From Saprospiraceae bacterium (lineage in GTDB: Bacteria; Bacteroidota; Bacteroidia; Chitinophagales; Saprospiraceae): a stretch of DNA of 64,000 nt. The notes beneath the pieces are model-generated. The model did no database searches. It was not told the origin of the DNA and worked only from the letters and a program-made list of their open reading frames with translations. Where the stretch lies: assembly GCA_025056735.1 (NCBI GenBank), contig JANWVR010000118.1, positions 1 to 64,000 of the forward strand, given 5' to 3'. Numbering within the stretch: the first letter of the stretch is position 1; the number at the start of each line of letters is the position of its first letter. Position numbers and translations under genes: made by a program. Shown piece after piece: positions 1 through 10,142 of this stretch.

Positions 1-1
1 C

Positions 2-1600
2 ACACCGCAGGTGTCGGTGGCGGGCACGTACACGGTGACGGTACGGGCGACGAACGGGTGCACCAACACGGCGACGGTGACAGTGGTAGCCGACCAGCAG
101 CCGCCGCAAGGAGTCTCGACGACGGGCGCAACGCTGACGTGCGCACAGCCGACGCGGACGATAACGGCCACTTCAACTACAGCGGGCGTAACGTACTCGT
201 GGACAGGGCCCAACAACTTCACCTCCGCGCTTCAGACGCCGACGGTGAGCACGGGCGGTACGTACACGGTGGTGATTACGAGCCCGTCGAACGGTTGCTC
301 GACAAGCGCGACGGCGACGGTACAGACCGACCAGCAGCCGCCGAGTGTGACGGCGCAAGGTGGGATAGTAACGTGTGCTGCGCCGTCGTTGGCGTTGACG
401 GCGACGTCGAATCCGGTGAACGTGAGCTGGGCCTGGACGGGCCCGGGCGGTTTCAATTCGACGCAGCAGAGCCCTCAGGCGACGGCGGCGGGCGTTTACA
501 CGCTGACGGTAACGAACCCGGCAAACGGCTGCACGGCGAGTGCGACGGCAACGGTGGTATCGGATCAGCAGCCGCCGCAGTTGACGATACCGGCGCCGGG
601 CTTGCTGACATGCAACACCACGCAAGTGAATGTGACGGTACAGGTGTCTCCGACGGGTTCGTACACATACCAGTGGACGACGCAGGGTGGCGTTATCTCC
701 TCGGGCGCCAACAGCGCGACGGCGGTGGCGACAGCTGCAGGCCAGTACGCGGTGCTGGTAACCAGCCAGCAGAACGGCTGCACGGCCACGGCGGCCACGC
801 AGGTAGTGGCAGACTCGGCAACGATACGAGGAGCGCAGTTGGCGCCCAAGGCGGTGTCGTGTTTTGGTCGCAAGGACGGTTCGGTTCGGGTGTTGAGCGT
901 TCAGGGCGGCACGCCGCCGTACCTGTACGGCATCGGCAACAATGCACTATCGCCGCAGATGGAGTTTTCGGCGTTGGCGCCGGGCTCGTACACGCTGAAC
1001 ATTCAGGACGTGAACGGTTGCGAATGGAGCACGACGTTTACAATTGGCGAGCCGGGCGAACTGATTGTAGAGTTGGGAGCGGACACGACGATTTATTTGG
1101 GCGATGTGATCCGCATCAACATAGACGACGTGGTGAATTTCCCGGGTCGCGTGGTTACGCGGCGATTGGAGCCGGTGGAGTGGGCGGACTCGTTGGGCCG
1201 AGAGTTGCGGCCGCTGAAGTCCTTCCGCTACTCGCTGACGGTGGTGGACTCGAACGGATGCCGGGCGTCGGACACTCGGTTAGTGGTGGTAGACAAGACG
1301 CGGTTTGTGTACATTCCGAACGTGTTTACGCCGGAGGTGGCAGGGCCGAATGCGACGTTTTTTATCAGTGCCCGTTATCCCAATCACGTAACTAAGGTCA
1401 AGTCGTTGTTGATTTTTGACCGCTGGGGCAGCGCGGTGTTCGAACGCTTCAATTTTGCACCCAACGACCCGACGCAAGGCTGGGATGGCCAAGTGCGCGG
1501 CTCGAAGGGCCTTCCGGGCGTTTACGTGTACTACGCTGAAATCGAGTTCATTGACGGCGAAACCATCCTGTATAAGGGCGATGTAACCATCATGAGGTGA
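2..1600 (+). CDS. C-terminal part of a large secreted adhesin: repeated Ig/PKD-like modules, a SprB-type repeat and a gliding-motility (type B) C-terminal domain; 5' end lies outside the window
   Basis: Open frame from the window edge. Repeated ...GCT.TATVTV..DQQPP... modules of 78-79 aa, then AVSCFGRKDGSVRVLSVQGGTPPY (SprB-like), then FVYIPNVFTPE...LLIFDRWGSAVFE...GWDGQVRGSKGLPGVYVYYAEIEF (gliding-motility C-terminal domain). Confidence 0.85.
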   Translation, partial: TPQVSVAGTYTVTVRATNGCTNTATVTVVADQQPPQGVSTTGATLTCAQPTRTITATSTTAGVTYSWTGPNNFTSALQTPTVSTGGTYTVVITSPSNGCSTSATATVQTDQQPPSVTAQGGIVTCAAPSLALTATSNPVNVSWAWTGPGGFNSTQQSPQATAAGVYTLTVTNPANGCTASATATVVSDQQPPQLTIPAPGLLTCNTTQVNVTVQVSPTGSYTYQWTTQGGVISSGANSATAVATAAGQYAVLVTSQQNGCTATAATQVVADSATIRGAQLAPKAVSCFGRKDGSVRVLSVQGGTPPYLYGIGNNALSPQMEFSALAPGSYTLNIQDVNGCEWSTTFTIGEPGELIVELGADTTIYLGDVIRINIDDVVNFPGRVVTRRLEPVEWADSLGRELRPLKSFRYSLTVVDSNGCRASDTRLVVVDKTRFVYIPNVFTPEVAGPNATFFISARYPNHVTKVKSLLIFDRWGSAVFERFNFAPNDPTQGWDGQVRGSKGLPGVYVYYAEIEFIDGETILYKGDVTIMR

Positions 1601-1627
1601 GTAGAGGGCCAGCGAAAGGCCTTGATG

Positions 1628-1667
1628 GCAGGGGACGCATCCAGGCGGATGCCTCTCCTGCTTTTTT
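1628..1667 (+). terminator. Rho-independent terminator after the adhesin gene
   Basis: Hairpin gcaggggacgcatcc-aggc-ggatgcctctcctgc followed by tttttta. Confidence 0.75.
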
Positions 1668-1775
1668 ATTGCCCTTGGGCAGGCTTTTTGCCTATTTATA
1701 GCAAAACGGCATTTTGTCTTTTGCTTTCCGGTGGCTGGACTGCTAATTTTGCCCAATCACAAAACCTTGCTTTTT

Positions 1776-3206
1776 ATGAAAAAAATCTACTTGATTTCTG
1801 TTTGGGCGGTGCTTGGGGCCATTCTTTCGGTGTTTGCCCCTTCTTTGCTCGCTCAAGAGTGGACGACCTCTGCTTCGCTTCGGTCTTCAAACGACGATAA
1901 AACACTGCTCTCCGAGGGTGCTTCGGATACGATACGGTTCACCTTTTGCGCGGCGTTTTGGCGCGACACGACGCCTCTGCCGGGCGCTGACTTGTTGTTG
2001 ATGGGCGCGCCATTGAGTTTTGGTTATCCACCCAGGGTGCTCCAGGTATTCTCTTTGCCGTCAGGGCAGCACTGCACGGCAGTAGTGATGCCGCCAACAG
2101 CATACCCGAACGAGTTGATATTTACGTTTGGCGGCACATTGCCCAGTAAGAACTACCGACAGGGTGCAGACGCGGCAGATTTATGCCTGATAGCCAGGTT
2201 CTTGTGGGGGCTTGGCGGGTTTAATGCCTATCAGGGCCTTGCCGCGGATGTCAATACTAACCATTCGGTGGTCTCATCCGACTTCTCTCAGTTGCTTCGC
2301 CTGATACTTGCGCAAACCGATACCCTGGCCCAAGCGCCAGTGTGGTATTTCTATCCCGCGTTATCTCCGGTTTTCCCGAATTACCCGGTGAACAATTACC
2401 CGTATATCCATCGCAACCAATTGGCTGCCTATGAAGGCGATACGCTCTGGGTACTCGGGACGAAGATAGGTGATGTGAATGGGGACTATCATCGCCCGCA
2501 TCCGCCCGTGAAGGGTGTATCTGCGCTTATCCTCCCAAAGAAGCAGCTCGTCGCTGGCCAATCAGATACGCTGTCAGTGGTTTTGTCCGCCTCGCTGCCG
2601 GCGTATTACGCGCAAATGGGCTTTCAGCTGGATACAACGCTGGTGGAATTAGACGACTGCTGGGCCCACAACGGCACTCGCGTATCGCTCAGCTACCACT
2701 ACCGCACGGACGAAGGGCGCCTGAGGGTGGTGCTTGGCCAGTCAGAAGCGGCCTTCCCAGCCGGTACTCCATTATTCTATATGCGCATCCGGGCCAAAAA
2801 GGATGTGCTATCAGAGGAAGCAATTCAACCCTTTGCGGAAAGGCCTGGGCGATTGCCGCTTTTTGCAGTGGGCGGCGATTGTTCGGCGTTCTACGCTCTT
2901 AAATTGGATTTCCAGGAAACGACTTCGGCGCCCATTTCGATAGCTCCAGAGGGCGAGCGCGCCGTGTTTGCTTACACCTCAGACGGGAGCGGCGCTTTGC
3001 TTTATATCTACTCCCCTGCAGAGCAGCCTGCCCGGCTGGCGCTCTTCGATGCTACGGGGCGGCTGATCTACGAGAGCCAGCGCGCGCTGACAAGCGGCGA
3101 CAACCGCTGGGACTTGCCTGCCGAAGTATTCCGCAACAAAGGGCTGTACGCCTGGCAGTTGATGCTAGGTCAGCGCTTGCTGAGTGGCAAAGCCCTCTGG
3201 CGTTAA
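1776..3206 (+). CDS. Secreted protein with dockerin-like and cohesin-like regions and a T9SS type A-like C-terminal sorting domain
   Basis: Signal peptide MKKIYLISVWAVLGAILSVFAPSLLAQ. AADVNTNHSVVSSDFSQLLRLIL...IGDVNGD resembles dockerin type I. C-terminus ARLALFDATGRLIYESQRALTSGDNRWDLP...GLYAWQL. Confidence 0.7.
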   Translation: MKKIYLISVWAVLGAILSVFAPSLLAQEWTTSASLRSSNDDKTLLSEGASDTIRFTFCAAFWRDTTPLPGADLLLMGAPLSFGYPPRVLQVFSLPSGQHCTAVVMPPTAYPNELIFTFGGTLPSKNYRQGADAADLCLIARFLWGLGGFNAYQGLAADVNTNHSVVSSDFSQLLRLILAQTDTLAQAPVWYFYPALSPVFPNYPVNNYPYIHRNQLAAYEGDTLWVLGTKIGDVNGDYHRPHPPVKGVSALILPKKQLVAGQSDTLSVVLSASLPAYYAQMGFQLDTTLVELDDCWAHNGTRVSLSYHYRTDEGRLRVVLGQSEAAFPAGTPLFYMRIRAKKDVLSEEAIQPFAERPGRLPLFAVGGDCSAFYALKLDFQETTSAPISIAPEGERAVFAYTSDGSGALLYIYSPAEQPARLALFDATGRLIYESQRALTSGDNRWDLPAEVFRNKGLYAWQLMLGQRLLSGKALWR

Positions 3207-3280
3207 GCGCTGCAAGCGACGCTGTTTGCGAACGGCAAACCGGGCATTAAACCAGCGCCCGCTGCTGCTGTTTTGGAGGC

Positions 3281-4405
3281 ATGGTAAAAGAAAGTACATC
3301 TTTTCCGTATATTACCTACGGCGCGCGCGTAAGCGCAGAGTCCGTGGCATCGTTGCTGGAGCATGCCTTAGACCGATTGATGCAAAGCGACGAGCGCCCA
3401 ACGCCTATCTGTATTTGGGGCTTGCACGGCATAGGCAAAACGGAGCTGGTGCGCGATGTGGCGCGAGCGCGCGGCTGCGAATTTGTCTATCTTGCACCCG
3501 CTCAGTTTGAGGAAATGGGTGACTTAGTAGGTATGCCGCAGGTGACTGCCGGAGAGAACGGCGAGATGCTCACCCGTTTTGCCCCGCCCGAATGGGTGCC
3601 GCGCCGCCCTGGGCCGGGTATCTTGCTCTTAGACGATGTCAACCGCGCCGACGACCGAATCCTGCGCGGCATCATGCAGCTGTTTCAAAACTATGGCTTA
3701 GTATCCTGGACACTGCCGCCCGGATGGCTCATCGTCTGCACAGCCAACCCCGACGGCGGCGATTACTCCGTCACCACGCTCGACGAGGCCATGCTCACCC
3801 GCATGCTGCACGTAACGATGACCTTCGACCCGCACGTGTGGGCGCGCTGGGCCGAACGCAACGACATTGACCCGCGAGGTATCCACTTTGTACTGGCTTA
3901 CCCGGAACTCATCAATGGCCGCCGAACAACACCGCGCTCACTAGTACAGTTCTTCAACAGCCTACGCGGTATCGAAGACTTGCGCGAAAACATCCCTATC
4001 GTCCGCCTGCTGGCCGAAGCAGCCTTAGATACGGAAACGGCACAGGCGTTTCTGTCCTTCGTTCAATTGAACATGGACAAACTGCCCACGCCCGACGACA
4101 TCCTAATGACTACTCCCTTCGATGGGGTGGCGCGCCGTTTAGAGCGCCTGATAGACGAAGGGCAAACAAAGCGCTTAGACATCCTTTCCGTCCTGGTAAC
4201 ACGCCTTATCAACTACCTGTTGGCGCGCCAGCAGCCTCTGTCGGAAGCAGAGCTGAATAACCTGCGCGCCTTCCTGCTCCTGCCGTTGCTGCCCAACGAC
4301 CTGCGCCTATCTATGGCGCAAGAGCTGGCTCAGGCCAAACGCCCTGACCTATCGAAAATCTATGCTGACCCCCAAATCGGCCAGCTCTTGCTGCGCAAAA
4401 TGTAA
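3281..4405 (+). CDS. MoxR/AAA_5-type AAA+ ATPase
   Basis: Walker A-like GLHGIGKTEL, Walker B ILLLDDVNRAD, sensor-like WLIVCTANPDGGDY. Confidence 0.8.
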   Translation: MVKESTSFPYITYGARVSAESVASLLEHALDRLMQSDERPTPICIWGLHGIGKTELVRDVARARGCEFVYLAPAQFEEMGDLVGMPQVTAGENGEMLTRFAPPEWVPRRPGPGILLLDDVNRADDRILRGIMQLFQNYGLVSWTLPPGWLIVCTANPDGGDYSVTTLDEAMLTRMLHVTMTFDPHVWARWAERNDIDPRGIHFVLAYPELINGRRTTPRSLVQFFNSLRGIEDLRENIPIVRLLAEAALDTETAQAFLSFVQLNMDKLPTPDDILMTTPFDGVARRLERLIDEGQTKRLDILSVLVTRLINYLLARQQPLSEAELNNLRAFLLLPLLPNDLRLSMAQELAQAKRPDLSKIYADPQIGQLLLRKM

Positions 4406-4411
4406 TGCGCC

Positions 4412-4750
4412 TCAGAGAGAACGCCTGCGTGCACGCCTCTCAAAGTACTCTCGCTGCCCCGACGCCAACTGCAGCTGATATTTACCCGCAGGGAGCGCCG
4501 AAATATCGAGCCACCAGCTTTCGCTGCCGGAGCAAAAAGTCTTCTCCAAAAGAATTTTACCATTGCTATCCACCACGCGCGCCTGTACTTCGCCGTGCGG
4601 TGTCTCTTCGGGCAGCAACCAGATCCTGTCGGAGGCTACCACTACTTCGATGTAAGGAACCTGAGAAACGGGTGCTTTGCCATTTTGGGCAGATAAAATA
4701 AGGACACGCAGGAGCCAGCAGGCGAGAATTAGAAATAAGTTTGTTTTCAT
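4412..4750 (-). CDS. Small secreted protein resembling a stand-alone T9SS sorting-domain fold
   Basis: Signal peptide MKTNLFLILACWLLRVLILSAQ; GEVQARVVDSNGKILLEKTF...LPAGKYQLQL. Confidence 0.5.
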   Translation of the reverse strand: MKTNLFLILACWLLRVLILSAQNGKAPVSQVPYIEVVVASDRIWLLPEETPHGEVQARVVDSNGKILLEKTFCSGSESWWLDISALPAGKYQLQLASGQREYFERRARRRSL

Positions 4751-4930
4751 CGCTAAAATGTTGCTGTTTGTTCTAATCTAAAAGACAGCTACGAGCGGCA
4801 TTAAGTTGTATGCTACCCTCTGTATCCCGATGAAAACCAATTAACGGCCTGCCAATAGCGCCATGTTATCGGCCAAAGGCCGGGGTACTCCCGCAGATTT
4901 CAGCCTGAATTAAGGAAGGCCGCGTGACCC

Positions 4931-5467
4931 TCAATGGGCCAACCAACGCCGCAACCTTAGCCCTACGCCCACCATCAGCAAGCCAAAGAAGACAGCATAA
5001 AAGCCCGCCCACCAGGCCAGTGAGACGGCACCGCTGTTAGCGCGAAACAACATGACCACGCCTAGACCCGCTGAGATAACACCGGCTATTGCCAATTGCC
5101 ATTCGTCCTCGATGGCTTTGCGAATGTAGTAAGCCAACCACACTTCAAGCAGGCCGGTCAAGATGCACCACGAGGCAAACAGATACACCAGTCGGTTGTC
5201 GTTCACCGGCCCCAGCCAGATGACAAAAGCCAGCACAATTCCGACCAGACCTTCGGCCATCAGCACTCCACCGGAGTACTCCTCACAGCGCAGGCGCCAG
5301 CCCGAATAGGTGGTCAACACACCATCGGCCAGCAAATAGGCCGCCAGTGACGTCGCTAATGCAACATAGTGTGAGCTAGAGAGGGAGAAAGCAACAACAG
5401 CAAAGAGGAAAGCCACCGCTCCTCTGAGCACAAGCAGCCACCAGTGTTTGGCAAAAATGGACATCAT
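4931..5467 (-). CDS. HdeD-like (DUF308) membrane protein
   Basis: About six hydrophobic segments; WWLLVLRGAVAFLFAVVAFS start typical of the HdeD family. Confidence 0.7.
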   Translation of the reverse strand: MMSIFAKHWWLLVLRGAVAFLFAVVAFSLSSSHYVALATSLAAYLLADGVLTTYSGWRLRCEEYSGGVLMAEGLVGIVLAFVIWLGPVNDNRLVYLFASWCILTGLLEVWLAYYIRKAIEDEWQLAIAGVISAGLGVVMLFRANSGAVSLAWWAGFYAVFFGLLMVGVGLRLRRWLAH

Positions 5468-5707
5468 GGCGCAAGAACTTTATGTGTGAAAGCAGTAAGT
5501 GAAAGACGGCAATGGAGTGAAGCTTTTTGTGAGCGAAGCACGCCGACAAAGGAACGACCGACACGGAGGTTCTCCAAACTTTTCTTTCAGATGTGAACAT
5601 GGTGGAATGCCCCTCTAAATAAACAAGAAATCCATGGTAAAAAGTTGCCCTGGCAGAATGTTGATGGTTTTTGGGAGGAATTTCAGGAAAGTTTTGCGTA
5701 CAACATT

Positions 5708-7450
5708 CTAACGGACAAACTTTCGTTCAAAGATACTCGTATTTTCCCGGTCGTCGGTTACGGTTAATCGCAGCCAGTGTTCGCCGGCAGAGATGCGTTC
5801 GTCGAAGTAGTGCACTAGGCGTTCGCTTTTGCGGTCGTATTCAAATAGCACCCATTTGCCGTCCACCGTGGCGCGATAGCGTAGGTCGCGCGCGCTGCCG
5901 CCGACGGGTAGGTTATCGCTGATGGCAAAGGACATGAGCGATTTGCCGCGCATGTTTGCAGAAAAGGCCACGGGGCGGATGGTGGGCGGGACGGTATCCA
6001 CGACGATGGTGTATCGGCCCAGTTCGCGGACGCGGGTCTCCACAGCGCCGTTAGCCCATTGGCCGCCGACGCTTTCGGGGCGCTTTCCATCCAAGTACAG
6101 AATGACCGCTTTTGAGGCCAGCGCCGGTGGCAATTGCGTTGGGCGCAGGGTCAGGGTGCAATAGCGGTGCAGAGGGGTTTCGTCGCTGTGGATGTGATGC
6201 ACGGGTGCAAAAGCCCCGGCAGGCGGCGGGCTGACGGTGTACTGGAAGTACAGGGTTTCGTATAGGGCGCCATTGGGAAGGGCGAGCGTAAAGTCATCCA
6301 TTTCGATGCGGCTGGGTGCGTCCCAGGGCAGCTGTCGTTGATAGGAAGGAGGCGCTGCCGGCGACACGTCGGCGCGCCGTACCCAGAAGCGCAGGGTTGA
6401 AGTGTTGCCATTGGCGTCGGCAGCCTCGATGAGAATAGCAGTGAGGCGGCCTTGATAAAGAGGTACTACTCCTTGATTTTCAGCACGTTCATACATAGAA
6501 AGGCGGTCGCCAGGCAAAAGGTAGCACCGCTGGAACCACGCACCCGTGCGTTTGCGCGCAGCATAGTCGGTGTGCGCGTTCAAATAACGCGACTCGTCGA
6601 AGTCCAGCTCCTGAGCGCGCCAGCCGAAGACCTGCTGGCCATCGGCCCGCAAGCGGAGCGAAAACAAGCCATTTTTGTTGTAAGGGTTGCCCGTGGCGCG
6701 GTCGAACGCCTGCACGGCAAAGCCCACGCGCCAGGCCGGCAGGGCTATAGTATCGCCGCCCTTCAAGCCGTAGGCCCCATTGGGGCGGCGCTCGACAGGC
6801 CACACGGTGGCTTCCAGCGTCTCATGCCGGTCATTAAGATAATAGACCCTAAGAGCGAGCAACTCGGGCGCCTCGCGGTCGGGTATGGGTAGGTTAAACA
6901 GCAACGGATTGAGCGTCTTCTGGTCGGACGTGCGGCGTATCTCAAAGTGTAAGTGGGCGCCTTCAGAACTGCCCGAATTGCCCATCAAGCCAATTTGCTC
7001 GCCTTTTTTTATAAAAAAAGCCTTCTCTCCTGGATAAAGGTCTACTTCAAACCGCTCCCTTCGGTATTGCTCAGCCTTGACGTAGCGGGCAATTTCGGGC
7101 TTAAACTGATGCAGATGCCCATAGACAGTGGTGTATCCATTGGGGTGTCGGATGTACAGCGCGTTGCCGTAGCCGCCTTCCTGTACGCGAATGCGGTGCA
7201 CGTATCCGTCAGCTGCGGCGTAGATGGGCTGGCCGATATCGCCGCTCAAATCAATGCCCGAGTGAAAGTGATTGGGGCGCAATTCGCCAAACGTGCCCGA
7301 GAGGCGCAGGCTCTGCGCATCTACCGGGAGGCGAAAGTAATTTTGAGGAAGTTCGGAGGGCAATTTGGCGCTATGCGCACCTTGAGGCGCTGGGCGCAGC
7401 GCCAGAAGGCAAAGACCAACAGCAGCAAGCAGCCCCACGTTTTTTCGCAT
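5708..7450 (-). CDS. M23-family metallopeptidase, secreted
   Basis: NHFHSGIDLSGDIGQPIYAAADGYV, VYGHLHQF, GSSEGAHLHFEIR; start moved to MRKNVGLLAAVGLCLLAL (signal peptide). Confidence 0.85.
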   Translation of the reverse strand: MRKNVGLLAAVGLCLLALRPAPQGAHSAKLPSELPQNYFRLPVDAQSLRLSGTFGELRPNHFHSGIDLSGDIGQPIYAAADGYVHRIRVQEGGYGNALYIRHPNGYTTVYGHLHQFKPEIARYVKAEQYRRERFEVDLYPGEKAFFIKKGEQIGLMGNSGSSEGAHLHFEIRRTSDQKTLNPLLFNLPIPDREAPELLALRVYYLNDRHETLEATVWPVERRPNGAYGLKGGDTIALPAWRVGFAVQAFDRATGNPYNKNGLFSLRLRADGQQVFGWRAQELDFDESRYLNAHTDYAARKRTGAWFQRCYLLPGDRLSMYERAENQGVVPLYQGRLTAILIEAADANGNTSTLRFWVRRADVSPAAPPSYQRQLPWDAPSRIEMDDFTLALPNGALYETLYFQYTVSPPPAGAFAPVHHIHSDETPLHRYCTLTLRPTQLPPALASKAVILYLDGKRPESVGGQWANGAVETRVRELGRYTIVVDTVPPTIRPVAFSANMRGKSLMSFAISDNLPVGGSARDLRYRATVDGKWVLFEYDRKSERLVHYFDERISAGEHWLRLTVTDDRENTSIFERKFVR

Positions 7451-7563
7451 AGCCCGTTTTTTAGGGCTAAAATAGGAGCATCGCGTCAGATGTGCTGCAC
7501 CTCTATGAGATGAAATTGACTGCAGCTGTTTTATCGTTGCTGAGTTCAGGCATTTCTCCTGCT

Positions 7564-8439
7564 TCAGCCCACGATTTGCGAGTAGGATGGTCCTGGATCG
7601 TCTTTCTTGGGTGGAGGCCAGCAGATATCGAGCCGCTCCCAAAATTGGAGCAGGCGCTCGATGAGGGCCTCGCGAGCCTCGAACATGCTCATGTGGCCGA
7701 CACCCTCCAGGATGTGTACTTGACGTGAGCGAGCCTGTTCAAGGGCGCGGCGCGTCTCCTCCAATGGAACAAGTTTGTCTTCATCGCCCAAAATGGCCAT
7801 GACAGGGATACTGAACCAGTTTAAGGTTTCGGTGTGGTCTTGTCGGTTTTGCATGGCTTTTATGGCTGTAATAATGCCCTCGGTGGGCTGACGAAGGCCC
7901 ATTTGGATACATTTCTCTACAATGTCGGGGTGCTCTTGAGCAAAGCGCGGTGCGAACAGATTGGGAAAGAGCTGCCGCACAAAGAGTTCCTTATGGCCTT
8001 GCTCCAGAATTTCGAGGCTGCGTCGGCGACTCTCGGCGCGCTCCGGCGTGTCCTGAAAAGGATGCGAATGGATGAGCGCCACCCCGTGAAGCAAGTTCCA
8101 CATGTTGGTCATGGCTTGCAAGGCGACATAACCGCCTAAGGAATGTCCCGCTAAGGCTACACGGTGGATACCGTGATCCTGTACGATGGTTATAATGGCC
8201 CACACATACCACTCCATACCGACTTCGTAGGGCAGTTCAGACTCGCCAAATCCCGGCAGGTCTAAGCAGCAGACCAGCCCATGCGGCTCTAAGGCCGGCA
8301 CGATGTCATCCCACACGGTGTGGTCTTCGCATAAGCCGTGAATAAGAATGAGCGGTGGCCGCAGGGAGTCCCAGTTGCCCGAAATGGTGTAAGTGATCCA
8401 CCGTTTCTGGAACGGCTCCATTAGTGTGCGTTTTTTCAT
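7564..8439 (-). CDS. Alpha/beta-fold hydrolase
   Basis: LILIHGLCEDHTVWDD; nucleophile elbow GHSLGG; C-terminal GVGHMSMFE. Confidence 0.85.
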   Translation of the reverse strand: MKKRTLMEPFQKRWITYTISGNWDSLRPPLILIHGLCEDHTVWDDIVPALEPHGLVCCLDLPGFGESELPYEVGMEWYVWAIITIVQDHGIHRVALAGHSLGGYVALQAMTNMWNLLHGVALIHSHPFQDTPERAESRRRSLEILEQGHKELFVRQLFPNLFAPRFAQEHPDIVEKCIQMGLRQPTEGIITAIKAMQNRQDHTETLNWFSIPVMAILGDEDKLVPLEETRRALEQARSRQVHILEGVGHMSMFEAREALIERLLQFWERLDICWPPPKKDDPGPSYSQIVG

Positions 8440-8509
8440 GCAGCAAATATGGCAAAAAGTAACGACATCCGCGGCATTGGGCGCTCCTTTTCAGGCATCG
8501 GTGCAGCTG

Positions 8510-9184
8510 TCATCGAAAAGGCGATTGTTCCTGGTGCTGGCGGACCAGTCCGCTCAGGAAGTACAGGTACGGATAGAGCGCGGCCACGCCCAGGAACACC
8601 AGCCACTGCGACCACCCCTGGATGACCAGCAGGTCGTACAGCCCATGTACCAGCGCGGCCAGCAGCAGGCCCAGAAATAGCCAATGCCTCTGCCGACCCG
8701 GTTGCGCCTGCGCTTTACCGGCGTAATAGCCCTGCACAATAGCAAACGCCAGGTGCGCCGGCACGGCAGTCAGCGTGCGCGTGAGCAGAATGGGCCATCC
8801 AAAACGGTCGGCATAGGCGATATTTTCCACAGAGGCGAAGCCCATCGCAATCAGCACGGCGTAGACGATGCCGTCCATAGGCTCGTTGAAGGCACGCGAA
8901 GGGAAGGCCACCAACGCCAGCAACAGCCATTTGCTCAGCTCTTCCAAAGGGGCCAATACGCCGAAAGAAAGTATTGCCGCATCCAGCAGACTCGCCGGCG
9001 GATAGCCCAACTGCCGCAACGCCCAGATCTCGGCCCGTACGACAGGGAGGGTCATCAGCCCACCGCCGGCAAAGCACAGCAATAACAACCATAGCGGCTC
9101 GCGCTCGTAGCGGTCGGCCCGAAAGATGGCGTAACTGATGAGCACGCCGGGCAAGGTGGCGGCCAGTAGCACCCAGACATTCAT
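8510..9184 (-). CDS. PrsW-family intramembrane metalloprotease
   Basis: Multiple TM segments; EELSK and late conserved His (HGLYD). Confidence 0.8.
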   Translation of the reverse strand: MNVWVLLAATLPGVLISYAIFRADRYEREPLWLLLLCFAGGGLMTLPVVRAEIWALRQLGYPPASLLDAAILSFGVLAPLEELSKWLLLALVAFPSRAFNEPMDGIVYAVLIAMGFASVENIAYADRFGWPILLTRTLTAVPAHLAFAIVQGYYAGKAQAQPGRQRHWLFLGLLLAALVHGLYDLLVIQGWSQWLVFLGVAALYPYLYFLSGLVRQHQEQSPFR

Positions 9185-9218
9185 ACTAGCAGGTGACGTT
9201 TGCAGGGGCAAAAAAACA

Positions 9219-9250
9219 AAACCCACGGGATAGCGGTATCCCGTGGGTTT
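9219..9250 (-). terminator. Terminator of the rpsF-rpsR-rplI operon
   Basis: Perfect 14-bp inverted repeat aaacccacgggata-gcgg-tatcccgtgggttt; a T-rich tract follows on the minus strand. Confidence 0.85.
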
Positions 9251-9286
9251 CTTATCGCGCCAAAACGCCGGTAAACGGCGTCGTTA

Positions 9287-9796
9287 TTACTCTGTAGGCG
9301 CTACGCCGTCGGGTCGGGTGTCGGCCTCTGTGGCCGTTGTCGTCTGAGCGCCCTCAGCTACCACTTCAAAGCGTACCGTAGGTGTTACTTCTGCGTGGAA
9401 CTTGATGCGTGCCTCGTAGTGGCCCAGTTCTTTCACTTCGTCGGGCATTTCGATGATGCGCCGCTCTACAGCAATACCGGTCTGTGCCAGGATGGCGTCG
9501 GCCAGGTGTTGGGCAGTTACAGAACCAAAGAGGCGCCCGCTTTCACCTGCCTTAGCAGTTACGCGGATAAGCGTCGCTTCGAGTTTGGCCGCGTACTCGC
9601 GATAGGTGCTCAGCAAGGCAGCTTCTTTTTTAGCGTGCTGCTTCTTTAGCCCCTCCACACGGGCCAGATTAGTTTTATTCGCCACAATGGCCAGGCCGCG
9701 TGGGATCAAGTAATTGCGGCCGTAGCCGTCGCGGACTTTTACGACATCGTATTTGTCGCCAAGGCGTTCGATATGGTCTAACAAAATGACGTTCAT
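9287..9796 (-). CDS. rplI: 50S ribosomal protein L9
   Basis: MNVILLDHIERLGDKYDVVKVRDGYGRNYLIPRGLA. Confidence 0.97.
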   Translation of the reverse strand: MNVILLDHIERLGDKYDVVKVRDGYGRNYLIPRGLAIVANKTNLARVEGLKKQHAKKEAALLSTYREYAAKLEATLIRVTAKAGESGRLFGSVTAQHLADAILAQTGIAVERRIIEMPDEVKELGHYEARIKFHAEVTPTVRFEVVAEGAQTTTATEADTRPDGVAPTE

Positions 9797-9842
9797 AGCT
9801 TGTAGTTATGGAAAAGGACTCCTCGTGTTTTGATGATGCCAC

Positions 9843-10112
9843 TTACTTAAGCAGGTCGCCGACGTAAGGCAACAGAGCCAGCTGTCGTGCGCGCTTAATG
9901 GCCGTCGCCACTCGGCGCTGGTACTTGAGGCTATTGCCCGTAATGCGGCGCGGCAAAATTTTGCCCTGTTCGTTAATAAAACTCTTTAAAAACTCCGGGT
10001 CTTTGTAGTCAATGTACTTAATGCCGTATTTGCGAAAGCGGCAGTATTTCTTTTGTCTCAGCCCAATGCGCGGATTGCTGAGAAACTTGACATCTTCTCT
10101 GGATGCAGCCAT
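9843..10112 (-). CDS. rpsR: 30S ribosomal protein S18
   Basis: [20 protein letters not shown]...[34 protein letters not shown]. Confidence 0.97.
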   Translation of the reverse strand: MAASREDVKFLSNPRIGLRQKKYCRFRKYGIKYIDYKDPEFLKSFINEQGKILPRRITGNSLKYQRRVATAIKRARQLALLPYVGDLLK

Positions 10113-10142
10113 GATGTGTGGTGTGTTTTATGCGTTAAAGGG

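Noticed and set aside
58-1395. 445-codon plus-strand ORF overlapping the adhesin gene
   Set aside because: Out-of-frame shadow of a GC-rich repetitive coding sequence; low-complexity composition; the overlapping frame carries clear domains.
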